Positions 9,028 to 18,096 of a stretch of DNA of 64,000 nt are shown in pieces. The position numbers and the translations under genes are program-made. Location of the stretch: contig NZ_CP009241.1 in assembly GCF_000758525.1 (NCBI RefSeq), positions 868,001 to 932,000 of the forward strand, written 5' to 3'. The stretch is from Paenibacillus sp. FSL H7-0357. Its GTDB lineage: Bacteria > Bacillota > Bacilli > Paenibacillales > Paenibacillaceae. The notes under the pieces are model-generated. The model saw only the letters and a program-made list of their open reading frames with translations. It was not told the DNA's origin and did no database searches. Every line of letters starts with the position of its first letter. Position 1 is the stretch's first letter.

Positions 9028-11049
9028 ATGAAGACAAACATTCGCCCTCCAGCAATACCTTTGGTGACGGTTGATCCGTACTTTAGTGTATGGTCTATGG
9101 CTGACCGTTTGAGCGACGACTTTACAAGACATTGGACCGGCAAAAGAAATGCAATGACGGGATTAATTATTATTGACGGTACTCCATATCGATTTGCTGG
9201 CCGGGTCGAGCCGAATGCGGAAAACTATTATGCCGAACCGAAGGCGATGAAGCAACAGGAAGTTCAGCTAACACCTCTCTCCAGCACCTATTGTTATGAA
9301 GAATCGGGAGTCCGCTTACAGATGCGCTTTACCACACCGCTATTGATGGATAACCTGGAGCTCCTGTCACGACCGGCCTCTTATGTGCAGCTTTCCGTCT
9401 GCTCGGTGGATGATAAGCCCCATAACGTGCGCATCTACTTCGATGTCACTGCAGAATGGTGTGTCGACTCCAGTGATCAGCTGGTAGTATGGCAGCAGCA
9501 TGAGGAGGGCCAACTGGTTGTTCTTGAGATGAGTCATGAGGAACAAGCTTACTTAAACCGTTCCGGTGATGATTTGAGAATTGACTGGGGCCAGTTCTAT
9601 TTGGCAGTTGAAAAATCCCCTGAAATGCGGACCTATCTGGCTTCAGCTGAAATCAGAAAGCAATTTGTGCGCAAAGATGAGATTGTCCCAGGACTTAAGG
9701 GGGATATGCCGCAAGCTGTTCGTGATCACCAGCCTGTTATGGCCTGCACTTGGGATTGCGGGGAAGTAGGTGCTGCTGAAGTTTCAAATCTGTTCGTGCT
9801 GGCCTATGATGATGTTTATGCCATTGAATATTTCGGAGATAAGCTTCAGGCCTACTGGAAAAAGAGCGGAACAACGGCCCTTGGAATGATTGGGGATGCG
9901 TTCGCAGAGTATCCTGATCTCATCAAGAAGTGTACGGCATTCGACCAAAAGTTATGGGCGGACGGAGTACGTTCAGGAGGAGAGAAATACGCAGAGCTTC
10001 TGGTGCTGGCTTACCGGCAGGCGATCGCTGCGCACAAGCTGGTGACTGATTCTGATGGAAAGCTCTTATTTATGTCCAAGGAATGCTACAGCAATGGCTG
10101 TATTGCTACAGTGGATGTAAGTTACCCCTCCATTCCGTTGTTCTTGCTTTATAATCCGGAACTCGTTAAAGCGATGATGAGGCCGATTTTTAAATATGCA
10201 GCCAGCGATGCCTGGCCGTTCGAATTTGCTCCACATGACGTCGGACAATATCCAATTGCCAACGGGCAGGTTTATTCGGAGAATGCCTTAGAAGGTCAAA
10301 TGCCGGTTGAGGAATGCGGCAATATGCTGATTATGGCAGCCGCAGTTTGTCTGACGGATGGACACGCCGATTTCGCAACTGAGCAGGGGGAGCTTTTGTC
10401 CATTTGGGCCGATTATTTGCTTGAGTACGGGCTCGATCCTGAGAATCAGTTATGCACGGATGACTTTGCCGGCCATCTGGCACGAAACGCCAATTTATCG
10501 GTTAAGGCCATTATGGGCGTAGCGAGTTATTCCCTTCTTAAAGGTATGATGGGACATTCTGCTGAAGCTGAACGCTATAAGAAAGCGGCTGAAGAGATGG
10601 CGATTAAATGGGAGGAGCTGGCTAGAGATCAGGATCATTATAAGCTTGCTTTCGGCCAGGATGGAACGTGGAGCCTAAAGTATAACCTGATCTGGGATAT
10701 CCTCTTTGATACGCATATTTTTGATGAAGCCATTATTCAAAAAGAAGTCTCCTGGTACTTAAAGAAGCAGGATAAATACGGGATTCCGATGGATAGCAGA
10801 GCAGCCTATACCAAAGCTGATTGGCTTGTTTGGGCGGCCTCCCTGGCTTCCGGGCGGGAGGATTTTGTCAGCTTGATTGAACCCCTATGGGACGCTTTAA
10901 ATGAAACGCCAGATCGCGTTCCCTTTTCTGATTGGTATGACACGAATACCGCTAGGCAGATGAATTTTCAGCACCGAAGCGTTGTAGGCGGAATCTATAT
11001 CAAGCTCCTGAAGGATACGTGGGCGCTAGTTGGCAAAAAGGCTCTTTGA
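9028..11049 (+). CDS. DUF4964/DUF4965 glutaminase-A-like family protein
   Basis: 673 aa from the ATG at 9028, which has a GGAG box at 9014-9017 and a second purine run near 9025; the longer frame from 8884 overlaps the previous gene and is not favoured. The N-terminus IRPPAIPLVTVDPYFSVWSMAD is the signature of the DUF4964 domain of GtaA-type proteins, followed by DUF5127-like, DUF4965-like and DUF1793-like regions (the last a helical barrel region around DVGQYPIANGQ). Fungal relatives are called secreted glutaminases, yet bacterial members commonly sit in glycan loci. This one has no signal peptide and lies between glycosidase genes, so a glycoside-cleaving or glycan-handling role is at least as likely as glutamine hydrolysis. 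Confidence 0.7.
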   Translation: MKTNIRPPAIPLVTVDPYFSVWSMADRLSDDFTRHWTGKRNAMTGLIIIDGTPYRFAGRVEPNAENYYAEPKAMKQQEVQLTPLSSTYCYEESGVRLQMRFTTPLLMDNLELLSRPASYVQLSVCSVDDKPHNVRIYFDVTAEWCVDSSDQLVVWQQHEEGQLVVLEMSHEEQAYLNRSGDDLRIDWGQFYLAVEKSPEMRTYLASAEIRKQFVRKDEIVPGLKGDMPQAVRDHQPVMACTWDCGEVGAAEVSNLFVLAYDDVYAIEYFGDKLQAYWKKSGTTALGMIGDAFAEYPDLIKKCTAFDQKLWADGVRSGGEKYAELLVLAYRQAIAAHKLVTDSDGKLLFMSKECYSNGCIATVDVSYPSIPLFLLYNPELVKAMMRPIFKYAASDAWPFEFAPHDVGQYPIANGQVYSENALEGQMPVEECGNMLIMAAAVCLTDGHADFATEQGELLSIWADYLLEYGLDPENQLCTDDFAGHLARNANLSVKAIMGVASYSLLKGMMGHSAEAERYKKAAEEMAIKWEELARDQDHYKLAFGQDGTWSLKYNLIWDILFDTHIFDEAIIQKEVSWYLKKQDKYGIPMDSRAAYTKADWLVWAASLASGREDFVSLIEPLWDALNETPDRVPFSDWYDTNTARQMNFQHRSVVGGIYIKLLKDTWALVGKKAL

Positions 11050-11062
11050 GCGGAAGGAAAAC

Positions 11063-11095
11063 CGTTGACAAGAGAATGATAAATTAATTCAACGG
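11063..11095 (+). other. Inverted repeat between the DUF4965 and GH106-like genes
   Basis: CCGTTGA (11063-11069) pairs with TCAACGG (11089-11095) across a 19-base AT-rich loop. TTGACA (11065-11070) lies inside the left arm, but no good -10 sits at the right distance. It may be a weak intercistronic hairpin or operator; the function is uncertain. Confidence 0.3.
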
Positions 11096-11123
11096 GTTTC
11101 TGATCAAACCATGGAGGTACGAA

Positions 11124-14100
11124 ATGATAGATACACAGGAGCTGGGAAATCTATTTCAAAATCCGGGCATAACTTACAGACCGCAACCGTTCTGGTTTCT
11201 AAACCATGACTACAACCCGGAAATGCTGCGCTGGCAATTACAGGAAATGCATGAGAAAGGCATTGGCGGTGTTGTACTTCACTCGAGGCACGGCAAGACC
11301 GAAGAGTATTTCTCCGAGGCTTACTTTGATATGCTCGAAACTTGCATCGAGGAATGCAGCAGACTCGGTATGCAAACCTGGTTATATGATGAGGACAATT
11401 GGCCTAGCGGAACTTTCGGAGGCAAGTTGACCCAGCAATTCCCCGAGTACAGGATGCGTTATTTGCGGGTGGAAGAGAAGAGATATTCTCCAACGGATGG
11501 GCAGAGGGAATGCTTGATAGATTTTGCCTTAGAAGATCATCATTCATTGATTTCTATTCTGGCCTACCGCATAAAACAGAATGATGGGGAAAAGGTTGTT
11601 TTGCAGGATAAACCGTATGATTTGACCCATTTATACGGTCGATCCTGGCAACCGGAGGAAGACGGGGATTATGTAATCCTCGCGTTTTGGGAATGCGAGG
11701 TCGCTGAGAAGGTAACCTTTGCGCGAGGCTATTACTTGGATACGATGAATCCGGAAGCTGTGAATAAATTTATCGAACTGGGCTATGCACCATTCGATCG
11801 GTTGTCTGCACATTTTGGGACGAACATACAAGGAGTATTTACCGACGAGCCGGGGCTCATGATTCACGACGGATTTTCTGGAGTAGAAGCGATGAAAACA
11901 AGCGTGGATCATTTGGAGGAAAGCTTGCCGGGGGTGATTTTGGCATGGACGCGAAACCTTCCGGAGCGTTTCGAGCAGCACTGCGGATACTCGCTTCTCT
12001 CCCATCTCGGCTCCCTGCTTTTTCAGGTGGAAGATACAAGCCACAAAGTACGTGAAGATTATTATGCGGCTCTTACGCACTGGTATATCGATGCGTATCA
12101 CCGTGGATTAAGCTCATGGTGCGAAGCTCGCGGGCTGGCCTATATCGGTCATACGCTGGAAGAACCGATCTGGGGTCAGGCACGTTCGCAGGGGAATCAG
12201 ACGCAGGTGCTGCGGGAATTTGATTATCCCGGTGTCGATTATTTGCAAGCAGGTATCGGCACCAAAGAGAATCCCTATCGTATTCTGTCCGTCAAGTGCG
12301 CGTCGTCGGTGGCCCATATTGAAGGCAAAAATCGCGTCATTTGCGAGGCGTTTGGAGCCAGTGATCACGGGTATTCCATGCGTCAACGGAGACTTGATGC
12401 CAATTTTATGGCGTTTCTGGGCGTTAACTTGTTTATTCCCCATGCATTTTATTATTCATTCGAAGGGTACCGCAAGACGGATTTTCCGCAGACGGAATTT
12501 TATCATGCGCCCCACTGGGACCATTATAAAGCTTTTGCCGATTATATCGCCAGACTCAGCTTCATGGGGAGCATAGGTCATCATAATGCCCGTATTTTGC
12601 TGCTTAGCCCCGTGCATACGGTCTATCAGGAAATGTTCGACAATGGAAGGGCAGAGCTTAAGCCCGCTTCGGATGTGCTGCATGCTCTACTGTCCGATCG
12701 ATTAATTCGCAACCAGCTCGACTACGATTACGCCGACGACAGCCAAATCCAGAGTAGTTTTGCAGAACAGGGTCATTTAACGTTTACGAAGTCGCAGGAG
12801 AAGTATCGGGCTGTTATTTTGCCTCGTATGAAGGTTATGTCTGTCGCGTCGGCGGCCAAGCTGAACAAGTTCGTGGACCAAGGGGGGCTGCTGATCGCGA
12901 TCGGAGAAGTGCCATCGGATAGCTTTAACCAGACAGATGACCCGGAGCTGAATAAGTATTTGAACCCTCTTTTCCCGCAATCAGGGGAAGAAGAATGGCA
13001 TGTGTATGGACAAGGGAAAACGCTGCTGCTGTCCGAACCGAAGGTGACTGCCGATGATGCGCGATATTTGTGTGAACAGCTGCGGCAGTTTCCAGGAGTC
13101 GATCAAGTAACCGGACGCTGGTTCATACCGGAAACGGAGAAAGAACGGGTCATCGTGACTTGCCGGTGGGTAGAGGGCGAACAATACTTCTGGATGATGA
13201 ATTGGTCGGAGGAAACGGCGGAGATCCAATGCTTGACCCAACCAATGGAAAGGGTAGAGGAGTGGAAGCTGGAAAACGGCGAGCGAATTCTTCTTACACA
13301 AAGGGAGTCGAATGAATTCCGTCTAGTGCCTGGCGAACTGCGGATCGTTCGTATCGTCAATTCCGCTCCTGGGAAAATGCTGGAAGGGTTGTATTCCTTA
13401 GAGAAGAATATCCTGCTGCCCTCATCTTGGGATTTTAAGCTGGAAGATCCCAACGTGAAGGTTCTGGATCGTTGGGAAGTGACATTTAATGACCGCGAAT
13501 CACGGATGAATGCGGTGATGCCCGGCCAAACCAACACCTATCGAACCCGGCTCATGATTGATGCTTCGGCAATCGGCAAGGAGATACGACTGGTCACCGA
13601 TGATATTGATCAGTATGTGCCTTCACATATCGGTTTTTTATCCAGGCGCCGCAGTGTGGAGATTTATATCAACGGGCATAGACTGCCGGCGCTTGAGACT
13701 GCGGGCTGGCAGGATCCTTTTTTTAAAAGTGTGAATTTGACACCTTATGTGCATGCGGGTGAAAATTTGATCGAACTGCTAACCATCTCACTCCTGGAGC
13801 CTATGATTCGGGTAGCCTCCCCTTTATTTCTGATAGGAGATTTCGCACTAAATGAAGAAGGCGTATTAATTGCCAGTCCTCAGCCTATAACCGGATACTG
13901 GAGTGAACAGGGATATCCTCATTTATCGGGCAAGGCCGTTTATATGCAAAACTTTATGATGAGTGACATCAGGGTTGACGAAGCGCAGCAGCAAATCGAA
14001 CTGGAGCTTGAGGACGTAAGGGAATCGGCATCCGTGCTAATCAATGGACAATTCGTAGGAACATGTCTATGGCCGCCATATCGCTGGGACATCACAAAGG

Positions 14101-14249
14101 CCATGCGTCCGGGATTAAATGAAATCCGCATACAAGTTGCGAACACGCTTGCGAATTTATATGGGAAAGAAGTATTGCCGTCAGGATTATCAGGAGGAGG
14201 CTGGATAAACATTAAGACGTTGACTAATGGAGATTCCCGTGAGGAATAA
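11124..14249 (+). CDS. Putative glycoside hydrolase, GH106-like architecture
   Basis: 1041-aa cytoplasmic protein. The N-terminal barrel starts with RPQPFWFLNHDYNPEMLRWQ and GIGGVVLHSRHG, then WLYDEDNWPSG at about residues 87-97 and GVFTDEPGL near residue 240; the YDEDxWPSG and FTDEP motifs are those of GH106-type alpha-L-rhamnosidase relatives. A central Rossmann-like region (about 490-640) and two beta-sandwich, galactose-binding-like modules (about 750-1030) complete the chain, one ending in RPGLNEIRIQVANTL. A GGAGG box precedes the ATG. It is the last gene of the locus, closed by a strong terminator. Rhamnosidase activity is only a family-level guess. Confidence 0.65.
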   Translation: MIDTQELGNLFQNPGITYRPQPFWFLNHDYNPEMLRWQLQEMHEKGIGGVVLHSRHGKTEEYFSEAYFDMLETCIEECSRLGMQTWLYDEDNWPSGTFGGKLTQQFPEYRMRYLRVEEKRYSPTDGQRECLIDFALEDHHSLISILAYRIKQNDGEKVVLQDKPYDLTHLYGRSWQPEEDGDYVILAFWECEVAEKVTFARGYYLDTMNPEAVNKFIELGYAPFDRLSAHFGTNIQGVFTDEPGLMIHDGFSGVEAMKTSVDHLEESLPGVILAWTRNLPERFEQHCGYSLLSHLGSLLFQVEDTSHKVREDYYAALTHWYIDAYHRGLSSWCEARGLAYIGHTLEEPIWGQARSQGNQTQVLREFDYPGVDYLQAGIGTKENPYRILSVKCASSVAHIEGKNRVICEAFGASDHGYSMRQRRLDANFMAFLGVNLFIPHAFYYSFEGYRKTDFPQTEFYHAPHWDHYKAFADYIARLSFMGSIGHHNARILLLSPVHTVYQEMFDNGRAELKPASDVLHALLSDRLIRNQLDYDYADDSQIQSSFAEQGHLTFTKSQEKYRAVILPRMKVMSVASAAKLNKFVDQGGLLIAIGEVPSDSFNQTDDPELNKYLNPLFPQSGEEEWHVYGQGKTLLLSEPKVTADDARYLCEQLRQFPGVDQVTGRWFIPETEKERVIVTCRWVEGEQYFWMMNWSEETAEIQCLTQPMERVEEWKLENGERILLTQRESNEFRLVPGELRIVRIVNSAPGKMLEGLYSLEKNILLPSSWDFKLEDPNVKVLDRWEVTFNDRESRMNAVMPGQTNTYRTRLMIDASAIGKEIRLVTDDIDQYVPSHIGFLSRRRSVEIYINGHRLPALETAGWQDPFFKSVNLTPYVHAGENLIELLTISLLEPMIRVASPLFLIGDFALNEEGVLIASPQPITGYWSEQGYPHLSGKAVYMQNFMMSDIRVDEAQQQIELELEDVRESASVLINGQFVGTCLWPPYRWDITKAMRPGLNEIRIQVANTLANLYGKEVLPSGLSGGGWINIKTLTNGDSREE

Positions 14250-14320
14250 AATCCATTGGGAATACCGTTTTCCTCATTCAGCAGCTTCTCGTAGAAACCC
14301 AATCCAACCGGGAACAATAA

Positions 14321-14356
14321 ACAAGCAGGAGCCCCAGGCCTCCTGCTTGTTTTTAT
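14321..14356 (+). terminator. Rho-independent terminator closing the glycan locus
   Basis: ACAAGCAGGAG (14321-14331) and CTCCTGCTTGT (14340-14350) form a perfect 11-bp stem with an 8-base loop and a T5 run. Confidence 0.9.
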
Positions 14357-14411
14357 CTAAAGATAAGAATTTATATGTTTCACGCTATAAATTATCCTTC
14401 TATTTCTCGCT

Positions 14412-14451
14412 GAAACGGATACCGTCCTTTTGAGGACGGCGAAGCCGTTTC
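14412..14451. terminator. Bipartite hairpin downstream of the sstT relic
   Basis: Outer stem GAAACGG (14412-14418)/CCGTTTC (14445-14451) and inner stem CCGTCC (14422-14427)/GGACGG (14434-14439) are separated by a small internal loop. It lies 13 bases beyond the stop of the minus-strand sstT fragment and was probably its terminator. Confidence 0.5.
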
Positions 14452-14464
14452 CACTTGACACTAT

Positions 14465-14740
14465 TTATTGGGTATTAATCACAAATTCCACGCCTTCTTT
14501 GCGATTTTTTGCATATTCAGCGGTTGCTGTGAATAGTAAGTCGGAAGATGAGTTAAGCGCAGTCTCGAAAGAGTCCTGCAGAACACCGATAATGAAACCT
14601 ACACCAACGACTTGAATTGCAATATCATTCGGAATGCCGAAGACGCTGCATGCTAGAGGAATCAGTAAGAGCGATCCTCCGGCAACACCTGAGGCACCTG
14701 CAGCAAATATTCCAGCGGGTAGAGATCCTCTCTCGAAGTG
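14465..14740 (-). pseudogene. sstT: Serine/threonine:Na+ symporter SstT, C-terminal fragment
   Basis: On the minus strand the open frame ending at the TAA at 14465-14467 reads [20 protein letters not shown] and then [20 protein letters not shown]. These are the hallmark C-terminal motifs of the dicarboxylate/amino-acid:cation symporter SstT. Homology starts near 14740; the upstream sequence no longer matches and hits a stop, and the remaining ~300 residues of the symporter are absent. The fragment therefore marks a deletion or rearrangement at the edge of the glycan locus. Confidence 0.75.
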
Positions 14741-14812
14741 ATTAATGCTTTGAATGAGGCAATGGAGAATCCCGCAGCCTGATTCACAAGCTTAAGAATA
14801 ACAAAGGTATCT

Positions 14813-15349
14813 TTATACATTACCCGGGTTCCCCGCCGCACTGTATTTCTTCCACTTTCTGATTTTGGCGCGGAAGTTGGTGAACGGGGCGGCTGAATTG
14901 ATGTGAATCCAGCGGGCCATCGGCCAGTTGTCCTTGCTGCCAGTCCATTTGCGGGTGCCTTGGGTGAACAGCTCTTCTTCGGTTAAAGTACCGATCCATT
15001 CCAGCCACTCCTGCTCCCTCTGACGGAATAGGTCTCGCAGCTCGGCGAGGGATAATGCGGCATATTGCTCGTAGAAGGACTGGTAAAGTCCGCCAAGCTG
15101 GTTCCATTTATAGCCGGGTGACGGCATGTGGACCTCACGGCCTTCCCGTTCATCCTTGTCCCAGCCCATGATGAGAGGAAGCCAGCCAAGCTGGTAGGCG
15201 ATAATTTCGGCGGGTGTTTTATCCACCTCAGGTATTCTTGCATCCCTCCGGCTGTTGTCGATCCCGTCAAATTCTGCATCCAGCAGCACATACTTGGAGT
15301 GAATGGTCTCGATTAATTCTTCTTTGGACGAATATTCATAGCTTGCCAC
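14813..15349 (-). CDS. ClbS/DfsB family four-helix-bundle protein
   Basis: 178 aa from a GTG at 15349, chosen because GAGGTG lies six bases upstream and the family begins with this ASYEYSSKEEL segment; the longer frame adds an unconserved tail. Typical motifs are TPAEIIAYQLGWLPLIMGWDKDE, PGYKWNQLGGLYQSF and WPMARWIHINSAAPFTNFRAKIRKWKK. The family belongs to the DinB-like helical bundles; ClbS is a colibactin self-resistance hydrolase, while most members have no known function. It is a single gene with no operon partner. The function here is unassigned beyond the fold. Confidence 0.75.
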   Translation of the reverse strand: MASYEYSSKEELIETIHSKYVLLDAEFDGIDNSRRDARIPEVDKTPAEIIAYQLGWLPLIMGWDKDEREGREVHMPSPGYKWNQLGGLYQSFYEQYAALSLAELRDLFRQREQEWLEWIGTLTEEELFTQGTRKWTGSKDNWPMARWIHINSAAPFTNFRAKIRKWKKYSAAGNPGNV

Positions 15350-15482
15350 AGCAGCGCACCTCGTTTTTATTCTAGTTATACCATAGAGCAGTGACGGCAG
15401 TGTGTCATATTTAACCAAAACAGGATCATAGCAAAAATCTATAATCGTATATAATGATATTCATATGGAAGGAAGTGACACC

Positions 15483-16433
15483 ATGATTATTGTCCTGGTT
15501 ATAGCTATTATTTTGTTAATGGCCCAAACTATTTACCTGCTGTATTATAAAAGCCAGATTAGGGATATCGGGAATCAGCTGTCTTTTATTATGGAACATA
15601 ATTCTTTTAAGTTTATAGGAACACAATTAAAGCCTAAGGAAATCGATAGCTTAATCCACCGCTGCAATGCTTTGTTAAGCCGTCAAAGAGCCCTGGATCA
15701 GCAATTCAGCCGGAAAAATGAAGAGATGAATTCTACGATCATCAGCCTGTCGCATGATATCAGAACCCCGCTTACTTCATTAGATGGTTATCTCCAATTA
15801 GCTCTGCGCTCAGAACAACTTCAAGACAAGACACAATATGTAACACTAGCCCAATCCAGAATTCAGCAGATCATCAAGTTGGTTGACGAGTTGTTTTTAT
15901 ACACCAAGCTGCAGAATCCGGAATATAGCTTTGAACTTGAATCCGTTGACGTTATGGATGTGCTGAAGCGGAACTTATTTCATTTCATTGATGATTTTTC
16001 CCGGGCCGGTGATGAACCCATGCTTAATCTTCCGGAGTTGCCCGTTTCTATCGTGGGGAATGTGAATGCCGTGGAGCGGGTATTTGCGAATATCGTCGGC
16101 AACTATTTTATACATGGGGAAGGTTCGTTATCTATTGGTTATGAGGATAAGCAGGATACCGTGTGTATCCATTTCACCAATCTGCTGAAGGCAGGGACCC
16201 AGGTCAATATGGAGCGGATTTTCACCCGTTTCTATAAAGAAGATCCTTCACGTACCGTTCATTCCTCCGGTTTGGGTCTATCAATTGTGAAATCACTTAT
16301 GGAAAAGATGAACGGAGATACGGAGGCCGAATGTATCGGCGATACCTTTTGCCTAAAAACAGAATTTATGAAAACAGCGAAGGAGAATGCAGATGTGCGG
16401 GAACGGGAACAATCAGCGGGTCCTGATTATTGA
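15483..16433 (+). CDS. Sensor histidine kinase with a single N-terminal membrane span
   Basis: 316 aa from the ATG at 15483 (GGAAGGAAG seven bases upstream; the in-frame ATG at 15465 lacks a box). One membrane span (residues 1-20) is followed directly by a short linker and the HisKA phosphoacceptor helix with LSHDIRTPLTSLDGYLQL, then the ATPase domain with a VFANIVGNYFIHG N-box and SSGLGLSIVKSLMEKM G-box. With no extracellular sensor domain it probably senses through the membrane or through the partner ABC transporter. It overlaps the response regulator gene and precedes an ABC transporter, the usual layout for antimicrobial-peptide detoxification modules. Confidence 0.9.
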   Translation: MIIVLVIAIILLMAQTIYLLYYKSQIRDIGNQLSFIMEHNSFKFIGTQLKPKEIDSLIHRCNALLSRQRALDQQFSRKNEEMNSTIISLSHDIRTPLTSLDGYLQLALRSEQLQDKTQYVTLAQSRIQQIIKLVDELFLYTKLQNPEYSFELESVDVMDVLKRNLFHFIDDFSRAGDEPMLNLPELPVSIVGNVNAVERVFANIVGNYFIHGEGSLSIGYEDKQDTVCIHFTNLLKAGTQVNMERIFTRFYKEDPSRTVHSSGLGLSIVKSLMEKMNGDTEAECIGDTFCLKTEFMKTAKENADVREREQSAGPDY

Positions 16434-17088
16434 GGATGATGAACATATTAACGGAATTATTTATGACGGTCTTACAGCAGACAAGTTTCTTTGCACACAA
16501 GCATATTCCGGCAGTGAAGGGAAGATGAATCTGGCTCACCGCGAGTACCAACTCATTGTGCTGGATCTGATGCTGCCCGGTTTATCGGGGGAAGAATTCA
16601 TGCATTATTTACGGAAGGATTTAAAGTCTGGGGTCCCGGTGATCATCCTGTCGGCTAAAGACCAGTTGGATCATAAGTTGAACCTGTTCGCTTTGGGAGC
16701 AGACGATTATGTCACCAAGCCTTTTGAAATAGAAGAGCTGATTGCCCGCATCCATGTCCATATCAAAAGAAACGCGGCAGATGAATCCTCCAAGGAGTAC
16801 AAGCATAAAAACCTGCTGCTGGACAGCACGGCATACAGTGTCAAAGTAAAGGATAAGACACTTAGTCTGACGAGACAGGAGTATAAAATTGTTGAACTGC
16901 TGGTGAGGAACCCAACGCGGGTATTCACGAAGCAGGATTTGTACGAGCTGGCATGGGATGAAATCTATATGGGAGAAGACAAAACGATAACGGTGCATAT
17001 CAGCAATATCCGCAATAAAATTAAGCGCTATGATAGTGAACCTTATATTGATACGATCTGGGGAATCGGCTTCAGGCTGAGTAAGTGA
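16393..17088 (+). CDS. OmpR-family response regulator
   Basis: About 231 aa. The start at 16393 has AAGGAG seven bases upstream; the ATG at 16387 lies one base from that box. The receiver domain shows IIEDDEHI (acidic pocket), VLDLMLPGLSGEE (phospho-Asp) and the conserved Lys of YVTKPFE. The C-terminal winged helix includes LTRQEYKIVELLVRNPTRVFTKQDLYE and the TVHISNIRNKIK recognition region. The gene overlaps the kinase gene by 41 bases. Two direct repeats between it and the ABC gene are plausible targets. Confidence 0.95.
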   Translation: MCGNGNNQRVLIIEDDEHINGIIYDGLTADKFLCTQAYSGSEGKMNLAHREYQLIVLDLMLPGLSGEEFMHYLRKDLKSGVPVIILSAKDQLDHKLNLFALGADDYVTKPFEIEELIARIHVHIKRNAADESSKEYKHKNLLLDSTAYSVKVKDKTLSLTRQEYKIVELLVRNPTRVFTKQDLYELAWDEIYMGEDKTITVHISNIRNKIKRYDSEPYIDTIWGIGFRLSK

Positions 17089-17099
17089 AACGCTTTGAC

Positions 17100-17134
17100 A
17101 TTTCTTAACCTTTTATTGGCGATGTCTTAGCCTT
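17100..17134 (+). promoter_or_regulatory. Direct repeat upstream of the ABC transporter, candidate response-regulator site
   Basis: ATTTCTTAACCTT (17100-17112) and ATGTCTTAGCCTT (17122-17134) match at 11 of 13 positions with a 22-bp period, two helical turns. OmpR-family regulators bind direct repeats on one DNA face. A TTGACA (17095-17100) abuts the first copy without a good -10 at the normal distance, as is common at activated promoters. Confidence 0.45.
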
Positions 17135-17169
17135 CATCCTGTTAACTTATGGTGAAGGAGGGTGCTACC

Positions 17170-18096
17170 ATGTCAGATTGTATTATTGAAATGAGTGGAC
17201 TTACGAAAAGGTACAAATCAAAAACCGCTGTGCTGAATGCCGATCTCAAAATATTCAAAGGTGAGATTGTAGGATTAATCGGGAAAAACGGGGCGGGGAA
17301 ATCGACGCTGCTGAAAATGATCGGCGGATTAATTTATCCGACGTCGGGAGAACTTCATTTTTTTAACCGGTCTTCGGGTGAGAATCAGTCTTTCTTCGAG
17401 CGGATGGGCGTGCTGATTGAAAATGCCGGACTCTATCCCCATTATTCGGCCTATGAGAACTTGAATCTATTGGCCATGGCTTATGGCCTCAAGGATAGGA
17501 ACAAGCAGATAGAGAAATTGCTGCAGCTGGTTGGACTAGATCATAAGAATACAGCTAAAGTCAAAAGCTATTCCATGGGGATGAAACAACGGCTCGGCAT
17601 AGCGATTGCTTTACTCGGAAGTCCGGATGTCCTGATACTCGATGAGCCGATCAACGGGCTTGACCCGGAAGGTATTGTTGAGATTAGACAGTTGATCCTG
17701 GAGCTGAACAAAGACGGCTTAACCATTATCATTTCGAGTCATTTTCTTGAGGAGTTATCCAAAATCGCGACTAAGTATGCAATTATTCATCAGGGTGAGA
17801 TTGTTGAGGTGATCTCCAGAGAAGAACTGCTGCAGAAATGTGAGGAACGGATTGAGATCGGGGTGGATGAAGCCAAAACGGCCATTCCGGTTTTGGAGCG
17901 GGAACTGCAAATCTCAAAGTACAAGGTTGCCTACGGTCAAACGCTGTATGTCTATGACCGGAACATTGAAATCCGGCAAATTACGAAGGTGCTGGTGGAT
18001 CATGGGGTATCGGTAGATTCAATTTATAAGCATAAGCAGAGCCTGGAGCAATACTTCCTGGAACGGACGGAAAGTGCGGGTGATCACTATGATTAA
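17170..18096 (+). CDS. ABC transporter ATP-binding protein, bacitracin/lantibiotic-resistance type
   Basis: 308-aa ATPase of the BcrA/LanF type. The ATG at 17170 follows GAAGGAGGG; the frame start at 17149 overlaps that box. Walker A is GKNGAGKST, the signature is SYSMGMKQRLGIAIALLG, Walker B is VLILDEPINGLDPEG, and the H-loop is SSHFLEEL. A C-terminal extension of ~90 residues after the ATPase core is typical for this family. It overlaps the permease gene by eight bases and follows a two-component system, so it likely exports or detoxifies a membrane-active compound on induction. Confidence 0.9.
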   Translation: MSDCIIEMSGLTKRYKSKTAVLNADLKIFKGEIVGLIGKNGAGKSTLLKMIGGLIYPTSGELHFFNRSSGENQSFFERMGVLIENAGLYPHYSAYENLNLLAMAYGLKDRNKQIEKLLQLVGLDHKNTAKVKSYSMGMKQRLGIAIALLGSPDVLILDEPINGLDPEGIVEIRQLILELNKDGLTIIISSHFLEELSKIATKYAIIHQGEIVEVISREELLQKCEERIEIGVDEAKTAIPVLERELQISKYKVAYGQTLYVYDRNIEIRQITKVLVDHGVSVDSIYKHKQSLEQYFLERTESAGDHYD

